From Actinomycetota bacterium (lineage in GTDB: Bacteria > Actinomycetota > Actinomycetes > S36-B12 > UBA5976), in assembly GCA_009704345.1 (NCBI GenBank), contig WLEH01000073.1:1-6056 (forward strand): a stretch of 6,056 bases of DNA, in the 5' to 3' direction. A program made the translations under genes and the position numbers. Position 1 is the stretch's first letter, and the number at the start of each line of letters is the position of its first letter. Under the pieces are notes generated by a model. That model saw only the letters and a program-made list of their open reading frames with translations, was not told the DNA's origin and made no database searches. Shown in pieces: positions 1-4,129 of the stretch.

Positions 1-71
1 ATTACACAGCCCTGAGAAGCATACACACAAAGGCAGAGGATTTATTTGCACTCAAATCAGTAAACAACTAA
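1..71 (+). CDS. Possible C-terminal end of an upstream gene (partial)
   Basis: A frame beginning at base 3 is open from the left edge to a TAA at 69-71. It gives a 22-residue tail ending in FALKSVNN, with a helical, mixed-charge composition that looks coding. A two-tier hairpin begins five bases after the stop, as expected for the end of a gene. The stretch is too short to identify a family. A second frame, starting at base 2, is also open here and continues through the hairpin, so the frame choice rests on composition and on the position of the hairpin. Confidence 0.4.
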   Translation, partial: YTALRSIHTKAEDLFALKSVNN

Positions 72-76
72 CCCCC

Positions 77-122
77 CACCCCGCAGGAGCGACCGAAGCC
101 GGAGCGATACCGGCGCGGGGTG
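77..122 (+). repeat. Two-tier GC-rich hairpin between genes
   Basis: An outer perfect 8-bp stem pairs 77-84 (CACCCCGC) with 115-122 (GCGGGGTG). Inside it, 98-102 (GCCGG) pairs with 110-114 (CCGGC) around a 7-base loop, leaving a one-sided bulge at 85-97. The 7-mer GGAGCGA occurs twice, at 86-92 in the bulge and at 101-107 crossing the inner stem and loop. The element starts five bases after a probable stop and ends 28 bases before the ATG at 151. No T-run follows, so it is not a textbook intrinsic terminator. It could be a terminator of another kind, a leader structure or a repeated intergenic element. Confidence 0.6.
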
Positions 123-150
123 CAAACTTTAACAACTAAACAGAGAAGCT

Positions 151-381
151 ATGAAAACGCCTGAACAACTCTACACAGAAATACACAGAAACAAACACAT
201 TGAAGACCCGCGCAGCTTTGCCGAGTATATGGCATATAGCCCTGAAGCTAAAATAAGCCACCAAGAACGCGACAAATGGCATGAAGTGGTCTTGATGATA
301 GACGAAGATTGGGAAGAAATGACTGGAGGCATGGAAACGGCAGAAATAAGCAGCCATTCAGATGCAGATGCAGGATTATAA
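151..381 (+). CDS. Small acidic hypothetical protein (76 aa)
   Basis: I do not recognise the family. The protein is rich in charged residues. The N-terminal half looks helical (around residues 1-25 and 35-55), the segment near residues 51-56 is strongly acidic (DEDWEE), and the tail is short and Ser/Asp/His-rich. There is no signal peptide or membrane segment, so it is probably cytoplasmic. The start is the first ATG after the 77-122 hairpin, in the leader AGAAGCTATGAAAAC, which closely resembles the leader of the gene at 973. It leads an array of small co-directional genes, with the HTH gene starting 8 bases after its stop. No promoter matching the Bacteroidota consensus was found in front of it, so it may be read through from upstream. 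Confidence 0.65.
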   Translation: MKTPEQLYTEIHRNKHIEDPRSFAEYMAYSPEAKISHQERDKWHEVVLMIDEDWEEMTGGMETAEISSHSDADAGL

Positions 382-389
382 AAAACAGC

Positions 390-776
390 ATGACCCACCC
401 CGAAAAAACCTCAAAGATTCTCCGGCTTTTGGCTGACGGCCTAAGCATTGAAACCGTCGCGTTAATGGTCGGGGTATCTGAGAGGTTTGTTAAACACGTT
501 CAATCAAATTCAAAACACATGAAAAAGCACATCACGATTACAACACAGGGAATAAAGGGCGGCAATACCAAGACACAAAATGTTGGATATGCCATTATTG
601 AACTTCGCCACGACCAAGACAGAATAACTGTCGATGACTTTCAAGGTAGCGGACAAACGTACAGAAAAAGGGAGCTTCAAAAGATTGAAGTCATACAAAA
701 CGGAGAGGTTCTTTTTGAGGGAAACAAATATGAACTGTTTGAAATACTAAAAGCAGCCAAAGCCACACAGCCATGA
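390..776 (+). CDS. Helix-turn-helix protein with a beta-rich C-terminal half (128 aa)
   Basis: Residues 5-38 have a helix-turn-helix pattern: a first helix (KTSKILRLLADG), a second helix (LSIETVALMVGV) and a recognition helix (SERFVKHVQ), resembling the compact HTH of sigma-region-4 or LuxR-like proteins. DNA binding is inferred from this alone. Residues 44-128 form a different, mostly beta-strand region (KHITITTQ, YAIIELRH, RITVDDF, KIEVIQNGEVLFEG) ending in a helix; I do not recognise this domain. The frame is open back to 309, but I place the start at 390 because the extension lies inside the preceding gene and reads as low-complexity basic peptide. An ATG at 519 is in frame, so the beta-rich part could also be made alone as an 85-residue product. 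The stop overlaps the next start as ATGA. A local transcription factor is possible. Confidence 0.7.
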   Translation: MTHPEKTSKILRLLADGLSIETVALMVGVSERFVKHVQSNSKHMKKHITITTQGIKGGNTKTQNVGYAIIELRHDQDRITVDDFQGSGQTYRKRELQKIEVIQNGEVLFEGNKYELFEILKAAKATQP

Positions 777-967
777 CCGAATCACTATTCAGAGCCTTAA
801 ACCACAAAATGTTCCACATTTTACTTGAGGACACAGAAAGGACGTTCAATATCAATATGCACACCTTTGAGTGTTTCGCCCTGTCCGAAGAGGAGGCAAT
901 CGGGAAAATGTACAAACAGCGCCCTGAGTTCAGGCGCAGGGAAATAATTTCAATCACTCAAAATTAA
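773..967 (+). CDS. Small hypothetical protein (64 aa)
   Basis: Family not recognised. The N-terminal half is mixed polar and hydrophobic. Residues 29-64 carry a compact pattern: a strand (MHTFECFALS), an acidic helix (EEEAIGKMY), a basic stretch (EFRRREI) and a short strand (ISITQ). Strand, then an EEA helix, then a basic segment is a layout I associate with small phage and mobile-element proteins, but only loosely. There is no signal peptide or membrane segment. The start overlaps the HTH gene stop as ATGA with CC in front, which strongly supports this ATG and suggests coupled translation. The next gene begins five bases after the stop. Confidence 0.65.
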   Translation: MTESLFRALNHKMFHILLEDTERTFNINMHTFECFALSEEEAIGKMYKQRPEFRRREIISITQN

Positions 968-972
968 CAGCT

Positions 973-1110
973 ATGAAAACACGAATCACCTTTTCCGAAT
1001 CCTTAGCAGCTCATAAAAATGTTCGCCTAAAGAAAGGCGACAAACTACTGACCGCAGCAGGGAATATTGAAACATTTGAGCGGATAAACTCAAATGAAAA
1101 CGAAACTTAA
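973..1110 (+). CDS. Very small basic hypothetical protein (45 aa)
   Basis: This 45-residue frame starts in the leader ACAGCTATGAAAAC, almost the same as that of the gene at 151, five bases after the previous stop. It ends 17 bases inside the gene starting at 1094. The protein has a basic middle (HKNVRLKKGDKLL) and an acidic tail (NSNENET), with no membrane segment. Without it there would be a 126-base hole in an otherwise continuous array, which is the main argument that it is real. Family and function are unknown. Translation of the next gene could be coupled through the overlap. Confidence 0.55.
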   Translation: MKTRITFSESLAAHKNVRLKKGDKLLTAAGNIETFERINSNENET

Positions 1111-1309
1111 CAACACCACCGACCCGCAGCATGACGCAAAAACGCCTGTCAGCGAATGGCGAATGTTTGAAGCAACAGTAACCCTTAACGACGGCTCCAA
1201 AAGAACTTTTATTAGCAGCACACTTGGAGGCGAAGAAGAGGCGAAAAATGCAGCAATAAACAATGATTGGATTAGTCCACCCGTTTCTGCTGTTATCGAT
1301 TTCCGCTAA
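1094..1309 (+). CDS. Small hypothetical protein (71 aa)
   Basis: After a polar, probably disordered N-terminus (residues 1-20, Asn/Thr/Asp-rich), the protein has a strand-turn-strand unit (RMFEATVTLNDGSKRTFIS), an acidic helix (GGEEEAKNAA) and a final hydrophobic strand (VSAVIDF). This fits a small alpha/beta fold, but I do not recognise a family. No export signal is seen. The start lies within the last codons of the previous gene (17-base overlap), preceded by ACTCAA. By hand count its GC content is about 45%, in sharp contrast to the next gene (about 30%). Its stop is followed within a few bases by a hairpin, so it is probably the last gene of the first unit. Confidence 0.65.
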   Translation: MKTKLNNTTDPQHDAKTPVSEWRMFEATVTLNDGSKRTFISSTLGGEEEAKNAAINNDWISPPVSAVIDFR

Positions 1310-1314
1310 CGGTT

Positions 1315-1341
1315 TCGGGCTTTGCGTTCCGCGGGGCTTGA
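1315..1341 (+). repeat. G-U-rich hairpin after the 1094-1309 gene
   Basis: Bases 1319-1326 (GCTTTGCG) pair with 1330-1337 (CGCGGGGC) around the loop TTC, using three consecutive G-U pairs. The helix extends to 1315/1341 with two further G-U pairs, giving 12 pairs in all. Because so many are G-U, the fold is much stronger in + strand RNA than in RNA from the other strand. It begins six bases after the stop of the preceding gene. No T-run follows. A terminator or mRNA 3' end structure is possible. Confidence 0.5.
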
Positions 1342-1380
1342 TAGCACAACACTTGATTTGAAAAACTTAATTTTAATAAA

Positions 1381-1620
1381 ATGGAAAATGTAAATTTGAA
1401 AAACGCCCCGCTTTCTGACGAAAACAATGTGTTAGGCGTAGTTTATCTTGTAATAAAATACAATAACGCAGAAGATCTTTGTTATGATGTTGTTAAGATA
1501 TTTCAAAATAGGAGTAATGCTGAAATGTTTATCGAAGAAATGAAAGCAAAATGCAAGGATGATATTTCGTTTCAATACAAACACTTTTATTTTGGAATAG
1601 AAGAAATGAATGTCTGTTAA
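1381..1620 (+). CDS. Low-GC hypothetical protein (79 aa), possible cassette gene
   Basis: Family not recognised. After a polar N-terminus there is a strand pair (VLGVVYLVIKYN, then LCYDVVKIFQN), a helix (NAEMFIEEMKAKC) and a Phe/Tyr-rich strand (ISFQYKHFYFGI): a compact alpha/beta layout with three Cys. By hand count the gene is about 30% GC, against about 45% for the gene before it. It is the only gene in the window with sizeable non-coding gaps on both sides (71 and 89 bases), each containing a hairpin. The start has the A/T-rich leader TTTTAATAAA and no Shine-Dalgarno. The composition and isolation suggest separate acquisition as a one-gene insert, which is inference. Confidence 0.7.
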   Translation: MENVNLKNAPLSDENNVLGVVYLVIKYNNAEDLCYDVVKIFQNRSNAEMFIEEMKAKCKDDISFQYKHFYFGIEEMNVC

Positions 1621-1625
1621 ATTAC

Positions 1626-1656
1626 GCATAACTACCAGCTTTGCGAAAGTTTATGC
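1626..1656 (+). repeat. Nested inverted repeat after the low-GC gene
   Basis: An outer 6-bp stem joins 1626-1631 (GCATAA) and 1651-1656 (TTATGC). An inner 4-bp stem (CTTT 1639-1642 with AAAG 1646-1649) closes a 3-base loop, and bulged bases lie mainly on the 5' side. It starts six bases after the stop of the 1381-1620 gene. The 5' part reads TAAC, a short spacer, then GCTTTGCG, which also occurs at 1306-1326 on the other side of that gene. The remaining gap, up to 1709, holds only A/C-rich leader sequence. Confidence 0.45.
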
Positions 1657-1709
1657 ACTTCAATCAGTTCAACCATCTGAAATCAAATAACCAAACTTAA
1701 AACACAGCA

Positions 1710-1916
1710 ATGAGAACGATTTACACATATTACAAAAATTCAAACACTGGACAACTCATAAAAGAGCAGCGATTTGAGGATATTTCTTTCGTTTGCCCTG
1801 TTTTTCAATACGACTGCAACGGGAAACAAATTAACCCCGTTGATTTAGCTGGGTTTGTCCGAATTTCAGAGCAAAAATTCATCAGAGAATGCAGATATAA
1901 AAAAGCAAACCCATGA
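1710..1916 (+). CDS. Small hypothetical protein (68 aa)
   Basis: I do not recognise the family. The protein opens with a Tyr-rich strand (IYTYYKNSNTGQLI), which could be a beta-hairpin turning at SNTG. A hydrophobic, aromatic middle (ISFVCPVFQYDCNG) carries two of its three Cys, and the C-terminus is basic (FIRECRYKKANP). No signal peptide is present. The start follows the leader AACACAGCA, like others in the window. Its stop overlaps the next start as CCATGA, making it the first gene of a three-gene coupled chain (1710-2295). GC content is about 35%, lower than the genes before the island but above the island gene. Confidence 0.65.
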   Translation: MRTIYTYYKNSNTGQLIKEQRFEDISFVCPVFQYDCNGKQINPVDLAGFVRISEQKFIRECRYKKANP

Positions 1917-2065
1917 GGACGAACCCAACACCACGAAGACTGCTGCCTCACCGACTTGTTGAGGAGAGTCTATTTTTTGAACTCTACAAGGTCAACCAAA
2001 AGATAGGTAGATTGACAGGCAAATACAAGTACACAAAGGACAAAGCCAAAAACCAAAACCCATGA
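1913..2065 (+). CDS. Very small basic protein (50 aa) in a coupled chain
   Basis: This 50-residue frame is joined to both neighbours by exact four-base overlaps: it begins in the ATGA at 1913-1916 and ends in the ATGA at 2062-2065, each with CC in front. That double fit is strong support for so short a gene. The protein is strongly basic (12 Arg/Lys against 4 Asp/Glu), with a Pro/Arg N-terminus (TPRRLLPHRL), a short helical middle (VEESLFFELYKV) and a Lys-rich tail. A nucleic-acid-binding or adaptor role would fit the charge, but nothing identifies one. No family is recognised. Confidence 0.6.
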   Translation: MRTNPTPRRLLPHRLVEESLFFELYKVNQKIGRLTGKYKYTKDKAKNQNP

Positions 2066-2295
2066 GTTACACAAGGCAAGACTGGCGAAAGTTCCACTAT
2101 GGAAGCGAACAGCAGAAAAAGAAGATTGAAGACTGGACTCTGATAAGTAAATCCGGCAACACCTACGCCGAAGGAAGCTATCAATACTGCGCGATGATAC
2201 GGAGGCAAATGGAGACGGCAAACCACCAACTATTGCATCCATCCTACAAATTATCCATTATCCCAACACACAAGCTGAAAAAACTTGCGAAATAA
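2062..2295 (+). CDS. Small basic hypothetical protein (77 aa)
   Basis: Family not recognised. The first half is polar and aromatic (YTRQDWRKFHYG), followed by a Lys/Glu run (EQQKKKIEDW), a probable helix (YCAMIRRQMETANHQLL) and a basic end (THKLKKLAK). There is no signal peptide or membrane segment, and it is probably cytoplasmic. The start is fixed by the ATGA overlap with the previous gene. It is the last of the coupled chain 1710-2295. Its stop codon TAA lies in the loop of an 8-bp hairpin (2284-2303), and a 54-base gap follows, so a transcript boundary is likely here. Confidence 0.65.
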   Translation: MSYTRQDWRKFHYGSEQQKKKIEDWTLISKSGNTYAEGSYQYCAMIRRQMETANHQLLHPSYKLSIIPTHKLKKLAK

Positions 2296-2303
2296 TTTGC
2301 AAG
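2284..2303 (+). repeat. Hairpin with the stop codon in its loop
   Basis: Bases 2284-2291 (CTTGCGAA) pair with 2296-2303 (TTTGCAAG) through eight pairs, one of them G-U. The four-base loop ATAA contains the TAA stop of the preceding gene. The 3' arm also carries the TTTG used as the candidate -33 element of the promoter before 2350. No T-run follows. It may mark a transcript end, or it may be a binding palindrome for a regulator, given its near-perfect dyad. Confidence 0.45.
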
Positions 2304-2327
2304 TAAACAAAATAAGACTTTAATTTG
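2296..2327 (+). promoter_or_regulatory. Candidate Bacteroidota-type promoter for the lipoprotein gene
   Basis: TTTG at 2296-2299 is followed after 20 bases by TTAATTTG at 2320-2327. This matches the Bacteroidota pattern TTTG / TAnnTTTG with one mismatch (T for A in the second position of the -7 box) and good spacing. A transcript starting near 2334 would leave a leader of about 16 bases before the ATG at 2350. The site sits in one of the few gaps of the array. Confidence 0.4.
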
Positions 2328-2349
2328 AACCCGTAAACAACTCACAACC

Positions 2350-2649
2350 ATGAAAAAACTTAACACGATTGTCTTGTTATCCTTTTTAGCAATAAGCCTA
2401 TTCTCCTGCACCGATGCAGGAACATTGGTGAAAGTGGACGAAGGGAACAATGATGAAATAGAGGTATTAAAATACTTCTATTCAGATGGAGCGTACGTTT
2501 ATGTTGCTCGCTTCAAAGACACTCCTAATGTAGTCTCAACCACTTGGAACGAAGTTCATGGAAAAACAACAGTCCGAATAGGGAATGTTGTAATATTTGA
2601 AAACGACAGCGTTCAAGTTTTACTTAAAAATCAAGACACACAACCATGA
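2350..2649 (+). CDS. Small predicted lipoprotein (99 aa)
   Basis: The N-terminus is a typical lipoprotein signal: Lys at 2-3, a hydrophobic core (IVLLSFLAISLF) and the lipobox LFSC with the acylated Cys at position 20. Lgt and signal peptidase II would process it, and the mature protein would be about 80 residues on a membrane face. The mature part is acidic near its start (DEGNNDEIEV) and then strand-rich (YFYSDGAYVYVARF, KTTVRIGNVVIFEN, SVQVLL), so a small beta fold is likely; no family is recognised. It follows a candidate promoter and a 54-base gap, so it may open a new unit. Its stop overlaps the next start as CCATGA. Phage-borne lipoproteins often act in superinfection exclusion, but nothing here shows this. 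Confidence 0.8.
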   Translation: MKKLNTIVLLSFLAISLFSCTDAGTLVKVDEGNNDEIEVLKYFYSDGAYVYVARFKDTPNVVSTTWNEVHGKTTVRIGNVVIFENDSVQVLLKNQDTQP

Positions 2650-2870
2650 GAAACCTCGTAATAACAGCGGAGACTTGGACAGGGCAGAAGTTATACTGGA
2701 CTGGATTTGGCTTCGGAGACAACCCGAAGGAAGACGTAAACCACCGGGATTTTGGCCGCGCAATAGAACACGCGGATAGAAACATCAAATCTCTCAACTT
2801 AGTTGAGATTGACCACTTCGATGGGAGCGCGGAGATACTGAAATCTGAGGAACTAATTGGTAACGCATAA
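2646..2870 (+). CDS. Small hypothetical protein (74 aa)
   Basis: Family not recognised. The N-terminal part is strand-rich with Gly and aromatics (LVITAETWTGQKLYWTGFGFGDNP). A probable helix follows (RDFGRAIEHADRNIKSL), then a strand (LVEIDHF) and a short acidic helix (AEILKSEEL). No export signal is seen. The start is set by the ATGA overlap with the lipoprotein gene, so production of the two is probably coupled, and a shared role is possible. The next gene begins 11 bases after the stop, behind CAACCACCACC. Confidence 0.65.
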   Translation: MRNLVITAETWTGQKLYWTGFGFGDNPKEDVNHRDFGRAIEHADRNIKSLNLVEIDHFDGSAEILKSEELIGNA

Positions 2871-2881
2871 CAACCACCACC

Positions 2882-3223
2882 ATGACAAAACAGGAAATTA
2901 TTGAACGCTGCATTGCGGCGTATAGCGAGGCGATTGAGGTGTGTGGGAAACTTGAGTTTGACAAGGCTCTAAATTGGTTGGATAAAAAAGAACTTGATTT
3001 TGGGGTCTGTCACTTTGTTCTCAAGCGCCTTGGTTTGCGGATTGATTACAAAGATTGGGTAGATAGACACGAGGGTAGTGATAATTATTGGGCAATAATA
3101 CCAAGATATTGCGATACCCACGACGAGCTAATACAATCACTTCAAACCCGCATCGAAATACTCAAAAAAGAACTTTCAATCCCCGAACAAAATGAGACTG
3201 CTACAAAGAACCCACGAACCTGA
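2882..3223 (+). CDS. Helical hypothetical protein (113 aa)
   Basis: The protein looks mostly helical: residues 3-25 (an amphipathic helix with two Cys), 26-52 (FDKALNWLDKKELDFGVCHFVLKR in pieces), then a loop with Asp and Trp (YKDWVDRHEGSDNYW), and a final helix near 78-97 (DELIQSLQTRIEILKKEL) with coiled-coil-like spacing. The last 15 residues are polar and overlap the next gene. No signal or membrane segment is seen, and I do not recognise the family. The start follows the leader CAACCACCACC, typical of this array. The overlap with the next gene (32 bases) is unusually long for this window. Confidence 0.7.
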   Translation: MTKQEIIERCIAAYSEAIEVCGKLEFDKALNWLDKKELDFGVCHFVLKRLGLRIDYKDWVDRHEGSDNYWAIIPRYCDTHDELIQSLQTRIEILKKELSIPEQNETATKNPRT

Positions 3224-3416
3224 TGCCCGATACTTTTTCGAGGGCAAGAGAATTGACAACCAATGCTTCCGCAATCTGCTACACCTTGCCGTTCAGAATG
3301 ATGTTGAGCCGCAGGATGTTGTTGACGGGGGAAACTTGACAACGACCCTGTGGGACATTACCCACTTGCCATCTGAAAAAATCAAACAAGCAATATTCTC
3401 CCATGCGAAACATTAA
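3192..3416 (+). CDS. Small hypothetical protein (74 aa)
   Basis: Family not recognised. The protein has a basic N-terminus (MRLLQRTHEPDAR), a probable helix (CFRNLLHLAVQ), an acidic loop (NDVEPQDVVDGG) and a C-terminal helix (SEKIKQAIFSHAKH). It starts 32 bases inside the previous gene, behind GAACAAA. It contains no later in-frame ATG, so if the frame is real this start is the only ATG choice. The end overlaps the next micro-gene by 14 bases. Composition is similar to the other soluble genes of the array, and nothing points to a location other than the cytoplasm. Confidence 0.6.
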   Translation: MRLLQRTHEPDARYFFEGKRIDNQCFRNLLHLAVQNDVEPQDVVDGGNLTTTLWDITHLPSEKIKQAIFSHAKH

Positions 3417-3504
3417 GCCATCAACTCGGGATAAGTACGACCTCCTTTGGTTTGCGCTATTGGCAGCGGGGTCATTTGCTTACGTTTACTTTTGTTTAAT
3501 CTGA
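3403..3504 (+). CDS. Tiny single-span membrane protein (33 aa)
   Basis: The frame begins in CTCCCATG, like several good starts here, and overlaps the previous gene by 14 bases. Residues 2-12 are basic and polar (RNIKPSTRDKY). Residues 13-33 form one hydrophobic span (LLWFALLAAGSF, then AYVYFCLI) that runs to the C-terminus. The charge pattern predicts N-terminus inside. The clean division between charged head and hydrophobic tail makes a chance frame unlikely, but at this length it cannot be excluded. It is one of three tiny hydrophobic frames between 3403 and 4129. Function is unknown; small phage membrane peptides and toxin-like peptides both look like this. Confidence 0.5.
   Translation: MRNIKPSTRDKYDLLWFALLAAGSFAYVYFCLI
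3487..3494 (+). promoter_or_regulatory. Candidate -7 box before the 3521 gene
   Basis: TACTTTTG at 3487-3494 matches the Bacteroidota -7 consensus TAnnTTTG exactly, and a start of transcription near 3501 would leave about 20 bases before the ATG at 3521. The only upstream TTG at a usable distance (3460-3462) is 24 bases away, slightly long. The site lies inside the coding part of the tiny membrane protein, so it may be a chance match. Confidence 0.3.
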
Positions 3505-3520
3505 GCTAATTGAAATACAA

Positions 3521-3838
3521 ATGGAAAAAGTAATTAGAGACGGAAAAGTCGCCGTGCTTGTCTCACACGGATCTGGTGCAGGTTGGTATTCTTGGAACGG
3601 GAAACATCAAGAATTGTTATTCCATCCAAAGATTGTTGAACTTGTTGAGCAAAATAAGCATTCAGAAATTACCGAACAATTATGCCAAGAATTGCTTGGA
3701 ACTGACGAGTATATTTGCGTATTAGGTGTCGATGGTTTATTAATTCATTGGTTACCAATTGGAACGGCTTTCGAGATTGAAGAATACCATGGTGATGAAA
3801 GTTTACGAACTATTGCTGATTTGGTGCTTGTCGCTTAG
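3521..3838 (+). CDS. Phage-type conserved hypothetical protein (105 aa)
   Basis: From memory this resembles a conserved hypothetical family common in phages and prophages. Its features are an opening strand (KVAVLVS), the motif GAGWYSWN at residues 20-27, a LLF segment followed by an IV.LVE helix (residues 32-43), and a closing W-L-P-x-G-T-x-F-x-I-x-E-Y-x-G-x-E-S-L pattern at about 76-95. Length agrees with the roughly 100 residues I associate with the family. No biochemical role is known to me. It is predicted cytoplasmic. A 16-base gap with a promoter-like box precedes it. A 31-residue hydrophobic frame overlaps its last 44 bases. Identification is by motif recall, not by search. Confidence 0.75.
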   Translation: MEKVIRDGKVAVLVSHGSGAGWYSWNGKHQELLFHPKIVELVEQNKHSEITEQLCQELLGTDEYICVLGVDGLLIHWLPIGTAFEIEEYHGDESLRTIADLVLVA

Positions 3839-3890
3839 CATTAGCATAATAACAGTATTTGGACACAAGTACATCATTTACAACAAATAA
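3795..3890 (+). CDS. Tiny hydrophobic membrane peptide (31 aa)
   Basis: This frame starts inside the previous gene (44-base overlap, different frame) and runs through the otherwise unused bases up to 3890. Residues 6-23 are one hydrophobic segment (LLLIWCLSLSISIITVFG), followed by a basic end (HKYIIYNK), so the C-terminus would be predicted inside. It fills the space between 3838 and the gene at 3903, leaving only 12 bases. The start context (GGTG before ATG) is unlike the A/C-rich leaders elsewhere, which lowers confidence. Function unknown. Confidence 0.4.
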   Translation: MKVYELLLIWCLSLSISIITVFGHKYIIYNK

Positions 3891-3902
3891 AAACCCAAAC
3901 CC

Positions 3903-4061
3903 ATGAGAATCTTCAAGAAACAACAACCGAAAGTTGAAAAGCCGAAAATCCGTGCGACATTGGCATATCCCGGAGGCAATCCGTCTGAAATCCATCAGGC
4001 ATTAGTAGAACTCAAACAATCCCTATTGGGAACGTCCGCACCTCTATTAAAAACGCCATGA
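3903..4061 (+). CDS. Very small basic protein (52 aa)
   Basis: The start has the strongest form of the local leader (AAACCCAAACCCATGAGA), and the stop overlaps the next ATG as CCATGA. The protein has a Lys-rich N-terminus (FKKQQPKVEKPKIR), a Gly/Pro turn (AYPGGNPSE), a probable helix (IHQALVELKQSLL) and a Pro-containing tail. It has no membrane segment. The family is not recognised. Excellent leader and coupled stop together support this as a real gene despite its length. Confidence 0.6.
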   Translation: MRIFKKQQPKVEKPKIRATLAYPGGNPSEIHQALVELKQSLLGTSAPLLKTP

Positions 4062-4129
4062 GGATTGTATTTTTTTATCTCAGAATCTTTGCGTTATCTT
4101 TGGTGCAAATCATAACAAGAACAAAATGA
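4058..4129 (+). CDS. Possible 23-residue hydrophobic micro-gene
   Basis: This frame starts in the ATGA at 4058-4061 and ends in the ATGA at 4126-4129, so it bridges two well-supported genes with no spare bases. The peptide is hydrophobic and basic (IVFFYLRIFALSLVQII, then TRTK), like the other two tiny hydrophobic frames. Against it, the same bases hold an excellent promoter match (4095-4102) and a T-run, which would produce Phe/Leu/Ile codons by chance. I consider it about as likely to be a promoter region with an accidental frame as a translated peptide. Confidence 0.35.
   Translation: MRIVFFYLRIFALSLVQIITRTK
4095..4102 (+). promoter_or_regulatory. Strong -7 promoter box before the 4126 gene
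   Basis: TATCTTTG at 4095-4102 matches the Bacteroidota -7 consensus TAnnTTTG exactly. Transcription would begin about seven bases later, near 4109, leaving a short A-rich leader (CATAACAAGAACAAA) before the ATG at 4126. About 20 bases upstream lies a T-run (4069-4076) rather than a clean TTTG, so the -33 element is degenerate. It would drive the unit 4126-6056 and beyond. Confidence 0.5.

Noticed and set aside
309..389. Upstream extension of the HTH gene to an ATG at 309
   Set aside because: The extension lies inside the gene at 151-381, gives a Arg/Asn-rich low-complexity peptide, and the ATG at 390 has a better leader just after the previous stop.
1353..1360. TTGATTTG as a promoter box for the 1381 gene
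   Set aside because: One mismatch to TAnnTTTG and no TTG or TTTG at a suitable distance upstream (12 or 28 bases).
1653..1700. 15-codon frame in the gap before 1710
   Set aside because: Too short, no leader like the other starts, and it overlaps the inverted repeat.
1621..1709. Integron attC site after the low-GC gene
   Set aside because: The GCATAAC...TTATGC ends recall attC cores, but the element is only 31 bases, the core sequences do not fit RYYYAAC/GTTRRRY, and no integrase gene is visible.
1970..2242. Two reverse-strand frames rich in Phe, Leu and Ser
   Set aside because: They mirror the Lys- and Glu-rich genes at 1913-2295; hydrophobic composition is the expected antisense shadow.
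2597..2779. Forward frame of 60 codons across the lipoprotein and the next gene
   Set aside because: It overlaps two better-supported coupled genes in another frame and has a Pro/Arg-rich composition typical of a shadow frame.
3836..3848. Direct repeat TAGCAT twice after the 3521 gene
   Set aside because: Two adjacent 6-mers are within chance, and no structure or further copy supports a function.
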